64,000 nucleotides of DNA, from positions 186,001 through 250,000 of the forward strand of contig JAJUBI010000010.1 in NCBI GenBank assembly GCA_022419385.1. Reading direction: 5' to 3'. Below, piece after piece: positions 45,856 to 57,848 of this stretch. Position 1 is the stretch's first letter, and every line of letters begins with the position of its first letter. The notes below the pieces were generated by a model that saw nothing but the letters and a program-made list of their open reading frames with translations, did no database searches and was not told where the DNA came from. The position numbers and the translations under genes are program-made. The DNA is from Paraconiothyrium sp. Pb-2020 (taxonomy: Eukaryota > Ascomycota > Dothideomycetes > Pleosporales > Didymosphaeriaceae).

Positions 45856-47197
45856 CTACGAGACTGTTTCCATCCCCGATTCACCACACGTACGACAGAA
45901 CGATAGATGTGCGGGTGCGTTGGGAGAGATCTCGACCATGACGTAACGACTCATGTATGAGCTGATAAACATGCACCACATGTTCCCATCTCCGTCAACG
46001 TGACCTATCATACGTGGATCACGCGGCCCAACTGAACCAGCTGAACCAGCGCGGACAGTGAGCATTACCTTGTTTTGATCGGCTCCAACGAGGTCCCTGT
46101 GCTTCCGCAAGAGCTGTATCAAGCTGCTCGCCTCCTTGCAGTCGCATCCATTAGGGTCGATAGGTAGTGGATCCAATTCTATGTCGATCGCGGGCTTGTC
46201 CTTATTTGCTAACGTGCCAGTAGAGACACGGGCAACCTGAGACAAAATATTGTTTTGTCGGGGTACTATATCTTCCAGGACGGCAAGAAGTACCCGGAAG
46301 CAGCGTGAAAGCACTCGTTTGTCGTCCTGCGGGTCATCTGTAATGTGGATGGAGGTGTGCACACCCAGAGCATGTCGCAATACTGCCCACAAATTGACCC
46401 CACGGGTCCAGTGTGCTAGGTCTGTTGTATCCGCCCTATGAAAGTGCACGTCTGCTTGTTCTAAGAGGCGCTTGCTCAGCTGCAGAGGCGATTCACTGCT
46501 GTTGTCCCCTTGAGGAGCGGGGGCCGCGGCGCCGGACGGCTGAAATGATTTGATCCAGTCCAGGCCTGATTGCAGCACATGAACCATGTCGGGGAGGTCC
46601 TGGACTCTTACACCGACTTGAAATGCCTGAAAGGCCTCGTACCACATGGGCCAATACTGACGGCGAAGTGGGCGCGAGACTTGCGCCACCTCTAAACCAG
46701 GTAGTGTGCGTGCTAAGCCGCGGGGTTCGGATTGTTCGTCTGGCTTGGGTCGTCGCTGTTCGGTTTTGATGACATTTACATGGCGGACACAGAGGGCAAG
46801 ATACCATTCGACTATCCTGTTTTGTAGTTCTAGCATGGTCAGCGAAATTCGTCAGGTATCATGCTTAGACTTACCTGCTGGCAGCCCTACGAAATCGAAT
46901 TCTTCGATGGAGCTTCCTTCGTTGGGCAGTTCTTCGCTGGGGAGTTCTTCGCTGGGGAGTTCTTCGCTGGGGAGTTCCTCGCTGGGGATTCCCTCGCTGG
47001 GGATTCCTTCGCTGGGGGATCCTTCAATCAGGACTCGGTCCACCATCGCTGCAACAGACAGTTAGCACAATCCGTAGATTATCTTGATTGGACTCACCTC
47101 TTCCCAGTCCTGCGGTATCGAGATACTCTCGCGGATGAATTGCAGACGCAGGGTCCCTCAACGATCGCGCGGATGTCATGCTACGGCGATCGCCCAT
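45856..47197 (-). CDS. F-box-like LPAEL-motif protein, 3 exons
   Basis: Exons 47098-47197, 46875-47048 and 45856-46829 give 415 aa. Intron 1 (49 nt) is GTGAGT...TTGCAG with a GCTAAC branch; intron 2 (45 nt) is GTAAGT...GCTAG with CTGAC. Residues 43-75 are a low-complexity repeat of SEGIP and SEELP units. FDFVGLPAELQNRIVEWYL at 84-102 matches the start of fungal F-box/2EXR-type proteins, whose consensus is FxFLxLPAELRNxIYE. The rest is helical and not recognised. There is a Cys-x-Cys in DPNGCDCKEA and a C-terminal CRTC at 403-406 that might bind metal. A substrate-adaptor role is only inferred from the motif. It is the last gene before the transposon block. Confidence 0.8.
46921..47026. repeat. 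15-bp coding minisatellite, about 7 copies
   Basis: Units of GCTGGGGAGTTCTTC and variants run in tandem. Read on the minus strand they encode repeated Ser-Glu-Glu-Leu-Pro / Ser-Glu-Gly-Ile-Pro. The unit is a multiple of three, so copy-number change would keep the reading frame. Confidence 0.88.
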
Positions 47198-48164
47198 GAT
47201 CGGTCTAACGGAAAGTCGATTCTCAACTCACCGCAGAGAGGTGGTAAGCTCTTTGACCCAGGAGCGAGGGCCTCTTTATAGATGGGCGCTCGTGGGAAGA
47301 GGCGAGATACAGGAAAGGAAAACAATATCTAATCAGAGTATACATCCTTTGCTGCCTGCACGCACGTTCCCGTTGCTCATACGATATTGATACACCGGGC
47401 GAGTGCTGCGCTTTTGTGCAGAAATCAAACGACATAAGATGCCGTGTTGTGTCACCTACATGGAGCACCACCCGTGCTTCAGATCAGGATGCCAAAAGAT
47501 CAACAGCCAGCGCTGCCGACGCCGCCACGTATTGACAAAGGCAAAAAGGGCGAAAGCTGCGACGTCTCTGCGTGTAGAGATTTGGCGTGTAGCCCTCGTC
47601 GTGCCGCTCGACTGATGTGGCCACAAGTTGACTGCGAAACGTTCTACCGCCAGCAGTAGGTTCAGGGAGGATAAAGAAGATGGGTAGCGCGGGGATAGCC
47701 AGGGGATTCATTTTGATTGCAACAAGTATGTCTGCTGGAGTATTGCAGTACTCGCGGCAGGTCTCCGCTGACGCAAATATTGAAGTGAGCTCTTGGCGCA
47801 TTGGATCCGGCGCGGGCTGAGAGCCTCTTGCTATTGGCTTCGGCACAATGTTCATCCCGCGCCTGCTTGCGTCTTCAACCCGCTTCGGCGCTTGCTGGTC
47901 GCACTGGATCCACCCTGACGCCTACGTATCCTGCCACCTTCCTCACCGCCGTCTTCCTCACCGCGGCGTCTGTGCGGTCATCCGCCGGTTGCCAAAACCC
48001 CATGCGCGAGCTTGAGGCCGTCCATGCTTATTGCCGCCTACATTGTCCCAGCTCAGTTAACAGCGACTGGTGAGATAACGGCGACCACCAAGTGAGAGCA
48101 ATGCCTCAGACGATAGACGTTTTACTAGACTAGACGTGATTGGCAGTACTCAGTATGGGCCCCT
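47198..48164. other. Spacer before the AT-rich block
   Basis: A minus-strand frame at 47484-47855 (ATG start, 123 codons) and a short plus-strand frame at 47680-47820 (ATG, 46 codons, hydrophobic N-terminus) are the only candidates. Neither is well supported. Composition is still GC-balanced. Confidence 0.3.
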
Positions 48165-48339
48165 CCCTATAAAATCCTAATCTCGCCTTCGCTCCAATTT
48201 ACTAGTAATAGGAACAATACTTTAATTCTATATAGTAAATTAGATATCTAAGTGTTTAAAAAGATTTTTAGTTATATATTTTTTATAACTTTTTAAAAGT
48301 AAAGAGGTAAATAGTACTAGGTAAAATTTTATTATATAA

Positions 48340-48490
48340 ATAATTTCTATTACTTATATAACTTTCCTTAGTATCTAGTAGTATAGTTAAAATATATACT
48401 CTACTCTAGGTAAGCTAATAGTAAGTATTATTATAATATAAAATAAGGTTCTAACTCTTACTTAGGTCTAGATTCTAATATTATTCCTCT
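48340..48490 (-). repeat. LTR fragment, inverse copy of 60.3-kb LTR
   Basis: Reading 48,361-48,485 against the reverse complement of about 60,330-60,440 shows a long near-match (for example AAGCTAATAGTAAGTATTAT in both). It is the 5' part of the same LTR in the opposite orientation, truncated. Confidence 0.75.
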
Positions 48491-49224
48491 TTTTTATAGA
48501 TTTATCCTTAAATTATATATTCTTAATTATTATTATATAAATATAAGTCCTATATTTACTAGTTTCTAGTAGATAGCTATAATACCTTCTAACTCCTATT
48601 TCTATTAACTCTATTTATATAATAAAATTCTTAAGACTAATATAACTATAGAAATTTCTTATATTAGGTATACTATAGAGTATACTCTATATTATATTAT
48701 ACTTAATTCTAGTCTAAAGTATACTAAATATATTTATATTAGAAAGCTATATATAGATATATTATAGTTCTTTCTAGATAAGACTTATAAAGAGTATAAG
48801 AATAAGGTTAAAGAGAATAAAAAAGAACTAGTAACTATAATTACTTAGTTATTATAAAATAAAAGAATTTTAGAATAGACTAAAAAGTATATATATAAGA
48901 AAATCTTTCATCTTACTAATAAGTTAGCTAAGAATAGGAAGGAAATAAATATAATATTCTCTAACTATATTATTACTAATACCCTTATAGGTTTCTTTCT
49001 AACTATATAGTCTATAATAGATCTTATTAATAGTATATTATTCTTACTAATTCTAAGCTTCTAAGTATATTTGAAGTATTTTTAGTACCTCTTTTATTAA
49101 CTATTTATAAACTCTAATAGTATCTACTAATAGTTATCTAGCTTATTTTTTAGTTTTTATATATTTTTACTATATAGATATTCTTTCTACTTAATAAGAT
49201 ATTTAGCTTACTTGAGGTTAATAC

Positions 49225-49612
49225 TATTATAAGGGGGGTTTTATTTATCTAATCCTAGGTTAGTCTTATAGGTATTTAGTAATTAAGAGTAGATAGATAA
49301 TAAAGAATATAAGAATATTCTAACCTTACTATAATATATAAGGTAATATTTATATAAAAAGACTAATAGATCTTATATAGAAAATATACTTTAATTTTAA
49401 CTATAAAGAATTAACTATAAAAAATAGAAAATACTTAGAGAACTATCTTAACTATATATTACTCTTTATTATTTTTATAATCCCTTACTTTATTATACTC
49501 TAGAAGATTATACCTTCTTAGTAAAAGTATTTTTAATAATTCTACTAAGCTTACTTACTTCTAGAATTCTACTCTATTAATAGAATTATAGTTATATACC
49601 TACTAACTTAAC
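49225..49612. repeat. LTR copy, direct repeat of 54.6-kb copy
   Basis: It matches 54,586-54,990 in the same orientation over about 380 bases; for example ATAGGTATTTAGTAATTAAG occurs in both. It begins TATTATAAGG, which fits an original TG start after RIP. It lies downstream of the minus-strand integrase/chromodomain remnant, where a 3' LTR would be expected. The inner edge is approximate. Confidence 0.75.
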
Positions 49613-50400
49613 CTATTTAGGTTTTGAGTATTTAATAATATATTAGCCTCTAGCCTTATTAGCTCTACCTTACTATATACCTTTATCTTTCTACTATTAT
49701 TCTATAAAATTATAATATTATCCCCCTTCTAAAAAAATTTATTTTAATATTTTATAATAATCTTATAATCTCTAGTAGTATAATTATAGAATATAAAGGT
49801 AGTAGTTTCTCTTAGTACTTCTATTATATTATATCTTTTTTCTAGCCTTTCTAACTATACCTAAGGTATTAAAATAATTATTAACTAACTAATACTATAC
49901 TTATACTTATATAGTATATTTCTATAGTCTAGAGATACTAGTAAAGTATAAGTATTATATAAAGAAGAATATTCTAGAGTATTTTATAAATACCTTAACT
50001 AAGGAGTATATAGTATATATATTATTATTTATATAAAGTATAGCCTCTAGGTTTCTAAGAAAAAGTAGGAGTATATTTAATTTAAAAAATATTAAAAGAG
50101 GCTTATTTTTTTTATAAAGGCTAAGATTATTTATCTCTATTTTAAAATTACTTAAGTAGAGAAAAAGAAGTAGTTCTTTATTATATATAATACTTATATA
50201 GCTAATATAATAAAGAGTTTAGAGAAGAGGGCCCTAAAGAGTAGAGTTACTAATATTTTATTTACTCTATTATTATCTATACTCTTAACTAATCTAGACT
50301 AGTTATAGACTAATTCTTTTTTTTTAACCTTACTAAATTTTTATTTAATTTTTCTTAACTAAGTTCTAATATCTATTCTTCTAAAGATTTTAGAAGTCCT

Positions 50401-51500
50401 TTAGTAATTTCTTATAATTTATAAGGTTTTCTTCTAGTTTCTATATATTATACTATTTTAGCTATTCTTTCTATTTAACTAGGTATCTTTACTAACCCTT
50501 AACTATCTTTAGATTCTTAATATTCTTAATTTTGTATTTATTATTCTCTAGCTCTAGTTAGATTTTAGTTAAAGTATCTAGTAGTACTAGTTCTAGAAGA
50601 TTCTTATAAAAGGTAGTATATACCTTAGTATCTATTAGTAGAAGTAACTTATTTATAACTACTCCTTTAGCTTTTTATACTTTAAAGGGGCCTATCTTAG
50701 TTACTTTATCTTTAAACTTTTCTAGAATAGAAAAACTTTATTTTCTTTTTTAGAAATTAGTCTCTTAATCCTTTATTTATTTATATTTTTAAATACTAAG
50801 AGGGCCTTATAGGTAATTCTATTCTATAATATAAAATAGAGGTCCCTTATTCTTTAAGCTTTATCTTAGGCTTCTATAGAAATACTTTCTATATTTTTTA
50901 GATTTTAGTAAATAACTAGCTTATATCTATAGTTTATATAATATAGGGAGTACCCTATTATACCTAATCTAGTGCTATTATATACTAATTACGCCGTAGG
51001 TAAGAGTCTAACCCAATTATTCTATTATTTATTAATATAGAATTATAGGTACTATTCTAGTATCTAATTTATATATTTTATCTATCTATCTATTTATAAG
51101 TAGAAGCTTATTAATAGCTTTCTATTTATACCTAGTATAGCTATAAATATATTCTAATATTTAAATTTATAGAGTTTATCTTAATATATAATAAATACTT
51201 TTAGTAGACTATATTCTATAATTAGTATATTATTAATTTTATAGATAAGATCTTTTACTTTTATAAATTTTTTTATAGGCCTAAACTTTACTACTTTAGT
51301 AAGTTAATCTACTATTACTATAATAGTATTATATATTTATCCTATTTCTAGCTACAGTAATCTTAGAAGCTTTACTATAAAGTCTATTATTATATTTTAC
51401 TATAGCCTTTTAGCTACTAGTAATAGTTATAGAAGTCTATAAGGCTTATATCTCTTAGGCTTATTTTTATAATATACTAAATAGTTACTTATCTTTTTAG
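50401..51500 (-). pseudogene. Ty3/Gypsy chromovirus pol remnant (integrase, chromodomain)
   Basis: On the minus strand, 51,276-51,322 reads IVIVD-stop-LTKVVKFRP, the core of a Ty3/Gypsy integrase (consensus VVDRLTKxxxF) with Arg CGA turned into TAA. Upstream, 51,430-51,495 reads SNYLVYYKNKPKR, matching the C-x2-C part of the integrase zinc site with Cys changed to Tyr. Downstream, 50,401-50,535 reads RYLVK-stop-K, then ENLINYKKLL, matching a chromodomain (LVKWKG...NTWEPxxNL) with Trp turned into stop. The order integrase then chromodomain then LTR (49.2 kb) marks a chromovirus. Reverse transcriptase on this strand is not found. The reading is riddled with RIP stops and cannot be functional. 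Confidence 0.85.
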
Positions 51501-52199
51501 TAACTAGTTATTTAAATTTTAAAATAGTATATTTATTTATAATATAATATATTATTTTTTTAATATTATAATAAAGTAATATTCACGCTACCGCTATTAT
51601 ATACCTAGATATAGTCTAACTCTATACTAATAATAGTAAATATATAATATTAAGAGATATAGAGCTTATAGGAGATTTATAATAATAAGTATTAGTAATT
51701 ACCTATAGCTTTTTACTAAAACAGTAAAAGATAGAATCTATATTAGATTTAATATAGATTCTAGATATTTAGAGGTTAATAAGTTCTAAAAAGGATTCTT
51801 ATCTACCCCTCTAGCTAAATAGGTGAAATCCTAATAAGTAATAGTAAGTTATCTAAAGAGACCTGAGATAATAGTTAGTAGATAAAGGTATATAGTTCTC
51901 CTTAGTTACTAAGGTAGATTTAGTAGTTTTAATTATTCTTTTATACTAGGCCTATAGGTAGCAATTTATCTAGACTTTCCCTTAAGAATATATACTTCTA
52001 TATACCTCTAACTACTCTTAAACTCTATATAGATAGTTATTCTATCTATACTAATATATTATAATTAAAACTTACTTCTACTAGTAATAGCCTTTTTAAA
52101 AATATTACTACTTATTATTACTACCTACACTCTAAAAGTATTAAGCAAAGATAAACTATATTAGGTCTTATTATATAACTATAGATAGAATTCTAAAGA

Positions 52200-54585
52200 C
52201 CTTCTATTAACTAAAGCCTAGAGTTTAGACTTTCTAATTCTATAGATAAATTAGATTGCTTTTAGAAAAGTTATATTAGATTATACTATAGTAGAAATAT
52301 AGAGACTACTAATAACCTAGTAGAATTAGTTCCTACTACTAATATCTACCTAATATACCCCCTACTAAAATATATCTAGTTTAGGACTAGCTACTAGATA
52401 ATTAGGTTACCTATAAAGTTAGAATAATCTTATATTTAAATTTTATCTAAAAGATAAGAAAGAGAATATATCCCCTTATACTTTAGTATAATAACTCTCT
52501 AAGGAAGAGAAGAATTTAGAGAAGAATAAGCCTAATTAAAGTAGTCTCCTTCTTCTACTTATAGACCTAATAGCTACTACTTAGTTATAGCACTAGATTA
52601 CCTACCTAGAGGCCTAAGTCTAGACCTTAAACTAATAACTATTAAGGTATAATTATAACTTACCTATACTAACTACTAAGTTTAAAATAACCCTATTTAG
52701 ATAAATAAGAGATACCCTAGGTATTAGGTTTTAGTCTAAAAGTCTACTAATAGTAAAGGAGAAGTTATTTGAATAAATACTAAATATTAATAAACTATCT
52801 AATAGTATAAACTTTACCTTTTACTAGTAGTAAGTATTTATTTAAGATTAACTTAATATTAACTCTAATTAATATCTAACTAAGTAAGCTTATATAGTAT
52901 TAGTATAGAAATATACTATAGAACTAGCTTATAAATACCTTAAGCTATAGTATCTATTAGATTTAAATAGTACCTACTTTATCTTTGCTAAAGAGATAAT
53001 AGATCTTCTTATTTTCTTTTTTATTTTAGGAAATAAATAGATAAAAAATTAAACTCTTCTTTAATATCTATTAATAGAATACTTAGAGACCTTTTCTATC
53101 TTTAAGACTTAATTTATAAATATAACTATAAAGAGTTAGAATAATAAAAATAAATAGTTCTTTTTTCTATAAGAGAAAATTATACTATTCTTAAAAGTTC
53201 TTAACCTAGGTTTTAAGCTATCTTAGAAAAACTTCTTTAATAAAATAATCTCCTACCTAACTACTTTTAACTTTAAATAATAGTATACCCCTATTATCTA
53301 TACTAAATTAGAGCTAATTACCCCCTATAAGGTTATTACTAAAACCTAGAATACTATTATAGTAAAGTTACTAATCTATATAACTTTTTCTTTAGTATAT
53401 ATTACTCTAAAACCTACCTAATCTATATTCTATACCCCTTATATACCTACTAAGACTCTATAATCTACTAGTAACTACTATAATTATAAATAGCCTAGTT
53501 ACTATATTAAAAAGTACCTAAACTTATATATATAGTAGGTAGAGAAAAACTTAGAAGACTAGAAGAAATTTATAGATATAGAAGAGTATAAAATAATAGA
53601 AAATAGAGAAGCCTAGAATTTCTCTCTACTCTAGGCTTAAGTAAGTATAATTTTTAAAATATAGACTCATATCACTGTTTAGAGGGAAACATTTTCTTTA
53701 TTTAGTATTACTATATACCTATAGAGCTAGACTCTATATCTACTCCTTAATTAATACTAGTATATAAAAATATCTATTTGTTAATTCTTCTATTGTATAC
53801 TTCTTATCTAGAAAGTTATAAGCTTCTATTATTACCCTACTATACTATATTATAGTATATAGATTTATAGATAAGATCTAGATACTAGTATAATATTATA
53901 TTTGGCTCTATATTAAGCTTAATAGGAGAATAATCTAAAACTACTCCTTTATTATTATAGATCTAGGGAAATAAAATTATATTATTAGACTAAAATAGCT
54001 AAAGTAATTCTCTATCTAGCTAGATATAAGTTAGAATTAACTTATATAGCCTAACTACTACTCTTTTTACTACGCCCTAGATAAGGTCCTTAAGTTAAAA
54101 TATAATTAGTTCTTTTAGTAAAAAACTATTTAGTTAGATATTTAGTATTATAATACTCTATAGCGAATAGATAACTATTAGTGCTATAATAGCCCTATAG
54201 TAAACTAAATTTATAGTATTCTTAAACTACTATAAAGTATTTAGTTAGCTATAAAACTACTTCTAAGTTCTAGTCTAAAAGCCACCTATATCTTAACCTC
54301 TTTACCTAAGAAATTTAGTATTTCCTTAATCTCTAGAAATACCTTTTACTATAATATAAAAAAAACTTAAATAAAATTCTTTACTATAACTTTATATAAC
54401 ATTAATTAGATTCTAGAAGTAATTTAAGAAGACCCTAAAATAGTAGAACTTATTAAGGCCTAGCTTTTATTTAGATATAGTTACTATAAGGATATCTTTA
54501 GTAAGACAGTAGCTAATCTAATACCTAAGTATTATTCTTATAACTATAAAATTATTCTTACTAAACTACTTCTAAATAGTTCTAA
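52200..54585 (+). pseudogene. Ty3/Gypsy gag-protease-pol remnant
   Basis: Plus strand. At 53,476-53,517 the frame reads YYNYK-stop-PSYYIKKY. Restoring TA to TG/CA at the expected sites gives a CCHC zinc knuckle (C-x2-C-x4-H-x4-C). At 53,747-53,764 LINTSI stands where a retropepsin LIDTGA is expected; all three changes are TpG/CpA to TpA. At about 54,475-54,562 YSYYKDIFSK...YYSYNYKIIL matches the region just before the reverse transcriptase of Gypsy pol (YxDVFSK...YDHKI). The frame then stops at the LTR at 54,586, so reverse transcriptase onward is missing. The 5' limit is approximate. Confidence 0.85.
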
Positions 54586-54990
54586 TATTATAAGGAGGTT
54601 CTATATACCTAACCTAGACTGGCCTTATAGGTATTTAGTAATTAAGAGTAGATAGATAATAAAGGGTGTAAGAATATTCTAACCTTACTATAGAAAGTAA
54701 GGTAATAATTATATAAGAAGACTAATAGATTTTATATAGAAGATATACTTTAATTTTAACTATAGAAGTTTAACTATAAAGAATAGAAAAGATACTAAAG
54801 TCCCTTTAGACTATATACTATTCTTTATTATTCTTATAATCCCTTAGTTTACTATACTCCCTAGAATTATTCCTTCTTAGCAGAAGTATTTTAGTTAATC
54901 CTACTAAGCCTAGTTACTCTTAGGATCTAGCCCTTTTAGTAGGATTCTAGTTATATAACACCTTAGCTAATTAGCCCTACTAACTAGCGT
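54586..54990. repeat. LTR copy abutting the gag-pol remnant
   Basis: Direct repeat of 49,225-49,612, starting TATTATAAGG and less mutated toward its right end. It interrupts the plus-strand pol frame just before the reverse transcriptase, so it is either a solo LTR inserted there or the partner LTR of the minus-strand element. No clear target duplication was found. Confidence 0.7.
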
Positions 54991-55232
54991 CTATCTTCTA
55001 GTTAGTAAAAAAGGTATTACTAATATTCTACACGTAATTATTCCCCTTTACTGGGTTCCGATCTATTATAATTATAATATATAACTATAAGAAAGTCTCG
55101 TAAATATAGGTAGGTAGCCTTAGTAATAAGACTTTCTTACTAGTAATAAAAGGACCTAGGTACCTTTATATACTAGGCTTAAATAGGAAGGTAATATATA
55201 ATATATAAATATATCTTTATCTTAAAGATATA

Positions 55233-55240
55233 AATAGAAG
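55233..55240. repeat. hAT target-site duplication, left
   Basis: AATAGAAG lies directly before the left terminal repeat and is identical to 58702-58709. Confidence 0.9.
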
Positions 55241-55252
55241 TAGTATTATAAA
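55241..55252 (+). repeat. hAT terminal inverted repeat, left
   Basis: TAGTATTATAAA. It is the reverse complement of the right end apart from two RIP-type G-to-A changes. Confidence 0.88.
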
Positions 55253-55294
55253 AAAATTGTATTACTATATAATTAGTAACTAACTAATTAGTAT

Positions 55295-55465
55295 TACTAT
55301 TTTTCCAAATAGTAATAGTAATAGTAATAGTAATTAGTAACTAAGATTTTTTTAAATAGTAATAGTAATAGTAATTAGTAACTAAAATTTTTTTAAATAG
55401 TAATAGTAATAGTAATTAGTAACTAAGATTTTTTTAAATAGTAATAGTAATAGTAATTAGTAACT
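55295..55465. repeat. About 41-bp tandem repeats in hAT left arm
   Basis: Three to four copies of a unit made of a T run followed by AAATAGTAATAGTAATAG and TAATTAGTAACTAAGA. Similar TAGTAATAG words recur in the right arm at about 58,540-58,690. Confidence 0.85.
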
Positions 55466-55834
55466 GATAGTAATACTAAGTAATTACTTAGTTACTATTT
55501 TAGTAACTTAAATTAAAAATATAAGATTATTAGTCTAAAAATAGATATATACCTTTAATTAGTAGTAATAATATAGATGTAACTCTTATATTAGTAGATT
55601 TATATATTTAAAGTATATTTTTCGTAGTTTATATATTTACGACTAATAATAGTAATTAATTATATTATTTTATAAGTTTATTATACTTATTCTACTAAAA
55701 TTAGCTAGCTTATAGTAACTTATAGTAATTTATAAGAACTAATAGTAACTTATAAGAACTTATAGTACGTTATAGTGCCTTATACTACCTTATTTTACTA
55801 TATAAGTACTTATATACTAACTTATAAGAACTTA

Positions 55835-56240
55835 TAAGAACTTATAAGGTCTAAGTCTTTATAAAGTTAAGCCTAAGTTAAATCTTTTAAATAAATTATA
55901 ACTTTTTATTTAATTACGTAAGCCTAACTTTTTAAATATAGAATAGTGTATTCTTTATAGTTTCTTTCTATTCTACTATCTAGATTTCCTATGATACTAC
56001 TGTTACGTAAGATAAGTTACTATTTTCGATTTTTTAAAATTTCTACTTATAAGAACTTTATAGGTCTAAGTTTTAAAGCCTAGTATAACATCTTACTTAT
56101 TTCTATAATCAAATATATAACTTTATATTATAAAATATATAACTTAGTACCTTATATATATTAGTTTAATTCTACTAAATAGAATTATTATAACTTTATT
56201 ATCAGATAAGATATATTATTATTTTTACTTTTTAGTAAAA
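55835..56240 (+). repeat. hAT internal inverted repeat, left arm
   Basis: About 400 bp matching the reverse complement of 57,930-58,330; for example GAATAGTGTATTCTTTATAG and AAGATAAGTTACTATTTT read the same in both. Together with the terminal repeats this makes the element nearly foldback-like. Confidence 0.82.
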
Positions 56241-56310
56241 ACTTAGTATAGAATTTCACGTTTCTTACAAGATAGATATATAGAAAAAAATATATTTATA
56301 TAGTAGAACT

Positions 56311-56565
56311 TTAGTCTACTTCTATTTCTAGAGAATCCTCCCTATTAACCTCTTTATCCTCTTTATTAACCCCTTTATTCTCCTCTACCCTATTACTTAA
56401 CTTACTAGGTAGGGTTTTATTAATATTACTATTTTTAGTAATAGGAGCCTTTTTAGCTAGTTCCCTATTACTACTAATTTCTTCTAAAGAATAGCATTCT
56501 TTATTAAGAAAATTAATAGATTTAAGAAAATAAAGATCTTCTTTTAAAAAGAAGTCTTTATTAGA
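56311..56565 (-). CDS. 84-codon open frame opposite the hAT transposase
   Basis: On the minus strand a frame stays open for 84 codons in DNA otherwise full of stops. It reads Lys/Asn/Glu-rich (FLNKECYSLEEISSNRELAK), ending EDSLEIEVD and TAA at 56311-56313. There is no ATG, so it would have to be a terminal exon. It lies between the left inverted repeat and the transposase frame. It may be the end of a second, oppositely oriented element gene or a chance opening in low-complexity AT-rich DNA. Confidence 0.3.
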   Translation of the reverse strand, partial: SNKDFFLKEDLYFLKSINFLNKECYSLEEISSNRELAKKAPITKNSNINKTLPSKLSNRVEENKGVNKEDKEVNREDSLEIEVD

Positions 56566-56609
56566 TTATAGATAACTATAGTTTTAGAAGTAATTTAAAT
56601 ATAAATAGT

Positions 56610-57848
56610 ATGTTAAAAGATAGTAAAGCTTTACCTACTATAAGTAGAAGTTATATTAGTAGATTTAAAAATAATCACTCTCTTAAAGATAACTTTAGAA
56701 GAGTAGTAAAACAAAAAAGTAATACTAGTTCTAATAGAATAGAAAACTTAATTAAAAATAATACTACTAGGTGGTTATCTACCTATAATATAATTGAGAG
56801 GTTTATATATTTTAAGAATAAAATTAATATAGTTATTAATAAAGTTAATAATTTAGATGAAACTAAGCGAAGAAGTATTAATTTAGAAACTAGATTGAAA
56901 TCTAAAGATTGGGATAATTTAAAGGCTATAGTATCTATTTTAGAAGTATTTAGAAAACCTACTATAAAATTACAAACTACTAATTATTCTAATAACTATT
57001 ATACTATAGTATATATAACTTAATTATATAATAATTTAGATAATTTAAGTAGTAATAACTATAAGAATCCTTTTCTTAATACTGGTTTAAATGAAGCTAA
57101 AAAGAAACTACTTGAATATTACCCTATTTTAGATACTAATATAGATAAACTAAAAGATTTATATTTAATTACTATTTTAAATCCACGCTGGAAATTAGAA
57201 ATTCCAAAAAGCTTAGATTTTAATTCTATAATAATAAATAAAGTAGAGGACTATTTCAGAGAAGTATATAATAATTATAAAGAAACCTATAGTATAAGTA
57301 ATCCTAATAGTAATATAGATCTAGATCTAGATTTAGATATTAATATTAGTAATAGTGATGAGGATTTATATATTAGTAATAGTAATATTAATAGTTTAGT
57401 AATAGAAAATGAGTAGAACTTTATTTAAAAAACCTAGGGTATGGTATGTAGGAGAACTAGTATAGAAGAATATTATAATTCTAATAAAACTAGATTTCCT
57501 ATTATTTATAAAATAGCTAAAGACTATTTAGCTATTTTATCTACTTCTAATACTAGTGAATCTACTTTTTCTAATATAGGAGATATAGTTACTAAAAAAA
57601 GAAATAGGTTATTACCTCGTCCTATAAAGAAACTAATTATATTAAAAGAACAAAAACTAGTAGGTAATAAAGAAGAAGAAATTAATAATAATAAGCTATT
57701 ACTATATATTAATAAAAGATCTAGAAGAAATAAAGGTAAAGAACCTATTAGAGAAAATATAATAAATATAGAAGAAGAACTAGAAGATAGATCTACTACT
57801 AGTGTTACTAGTTATAATAGTAGTTCTACTAATAGTAGCTCTAGCTAG
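56610..57848 (+). pseudogene. hAT transposase, C-terminal half, with stops
   Basis: One frame runs from the ATG at 56610 to 57848 and is cut by a TAA at about 57,021 and by TAG, TAA and TAG between about 57,415 and 57,437. Before the first stop, NNTTRWLSTYNIIERFIYFK matches the hAT core motif (TRWNSTYxMLxR). Between the stops, LLEYYPILDTNIDKLKDLYL and LNPRWKLE fit the family. After them, FPIIYKIAKDYLAILSTSNT and TFSNIGDIVTKKRNRLLP match the C-terminal hAT dimerisation domain. The stops are explained by CAA/CAG or TGG mutating at CpA/TpG. This region keeps more CA and TG than its neighbours, so the element is younger or less RIP-mutated than the Gypsy remnants. Confidence 0.88.

Noticed and set aside
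55295..55465. Evenly spaced repeats considered as a CRISPR array
   Set aside because: The units are contiguous tandem copies without unique spacers, inside a eukaryotic hAT element.
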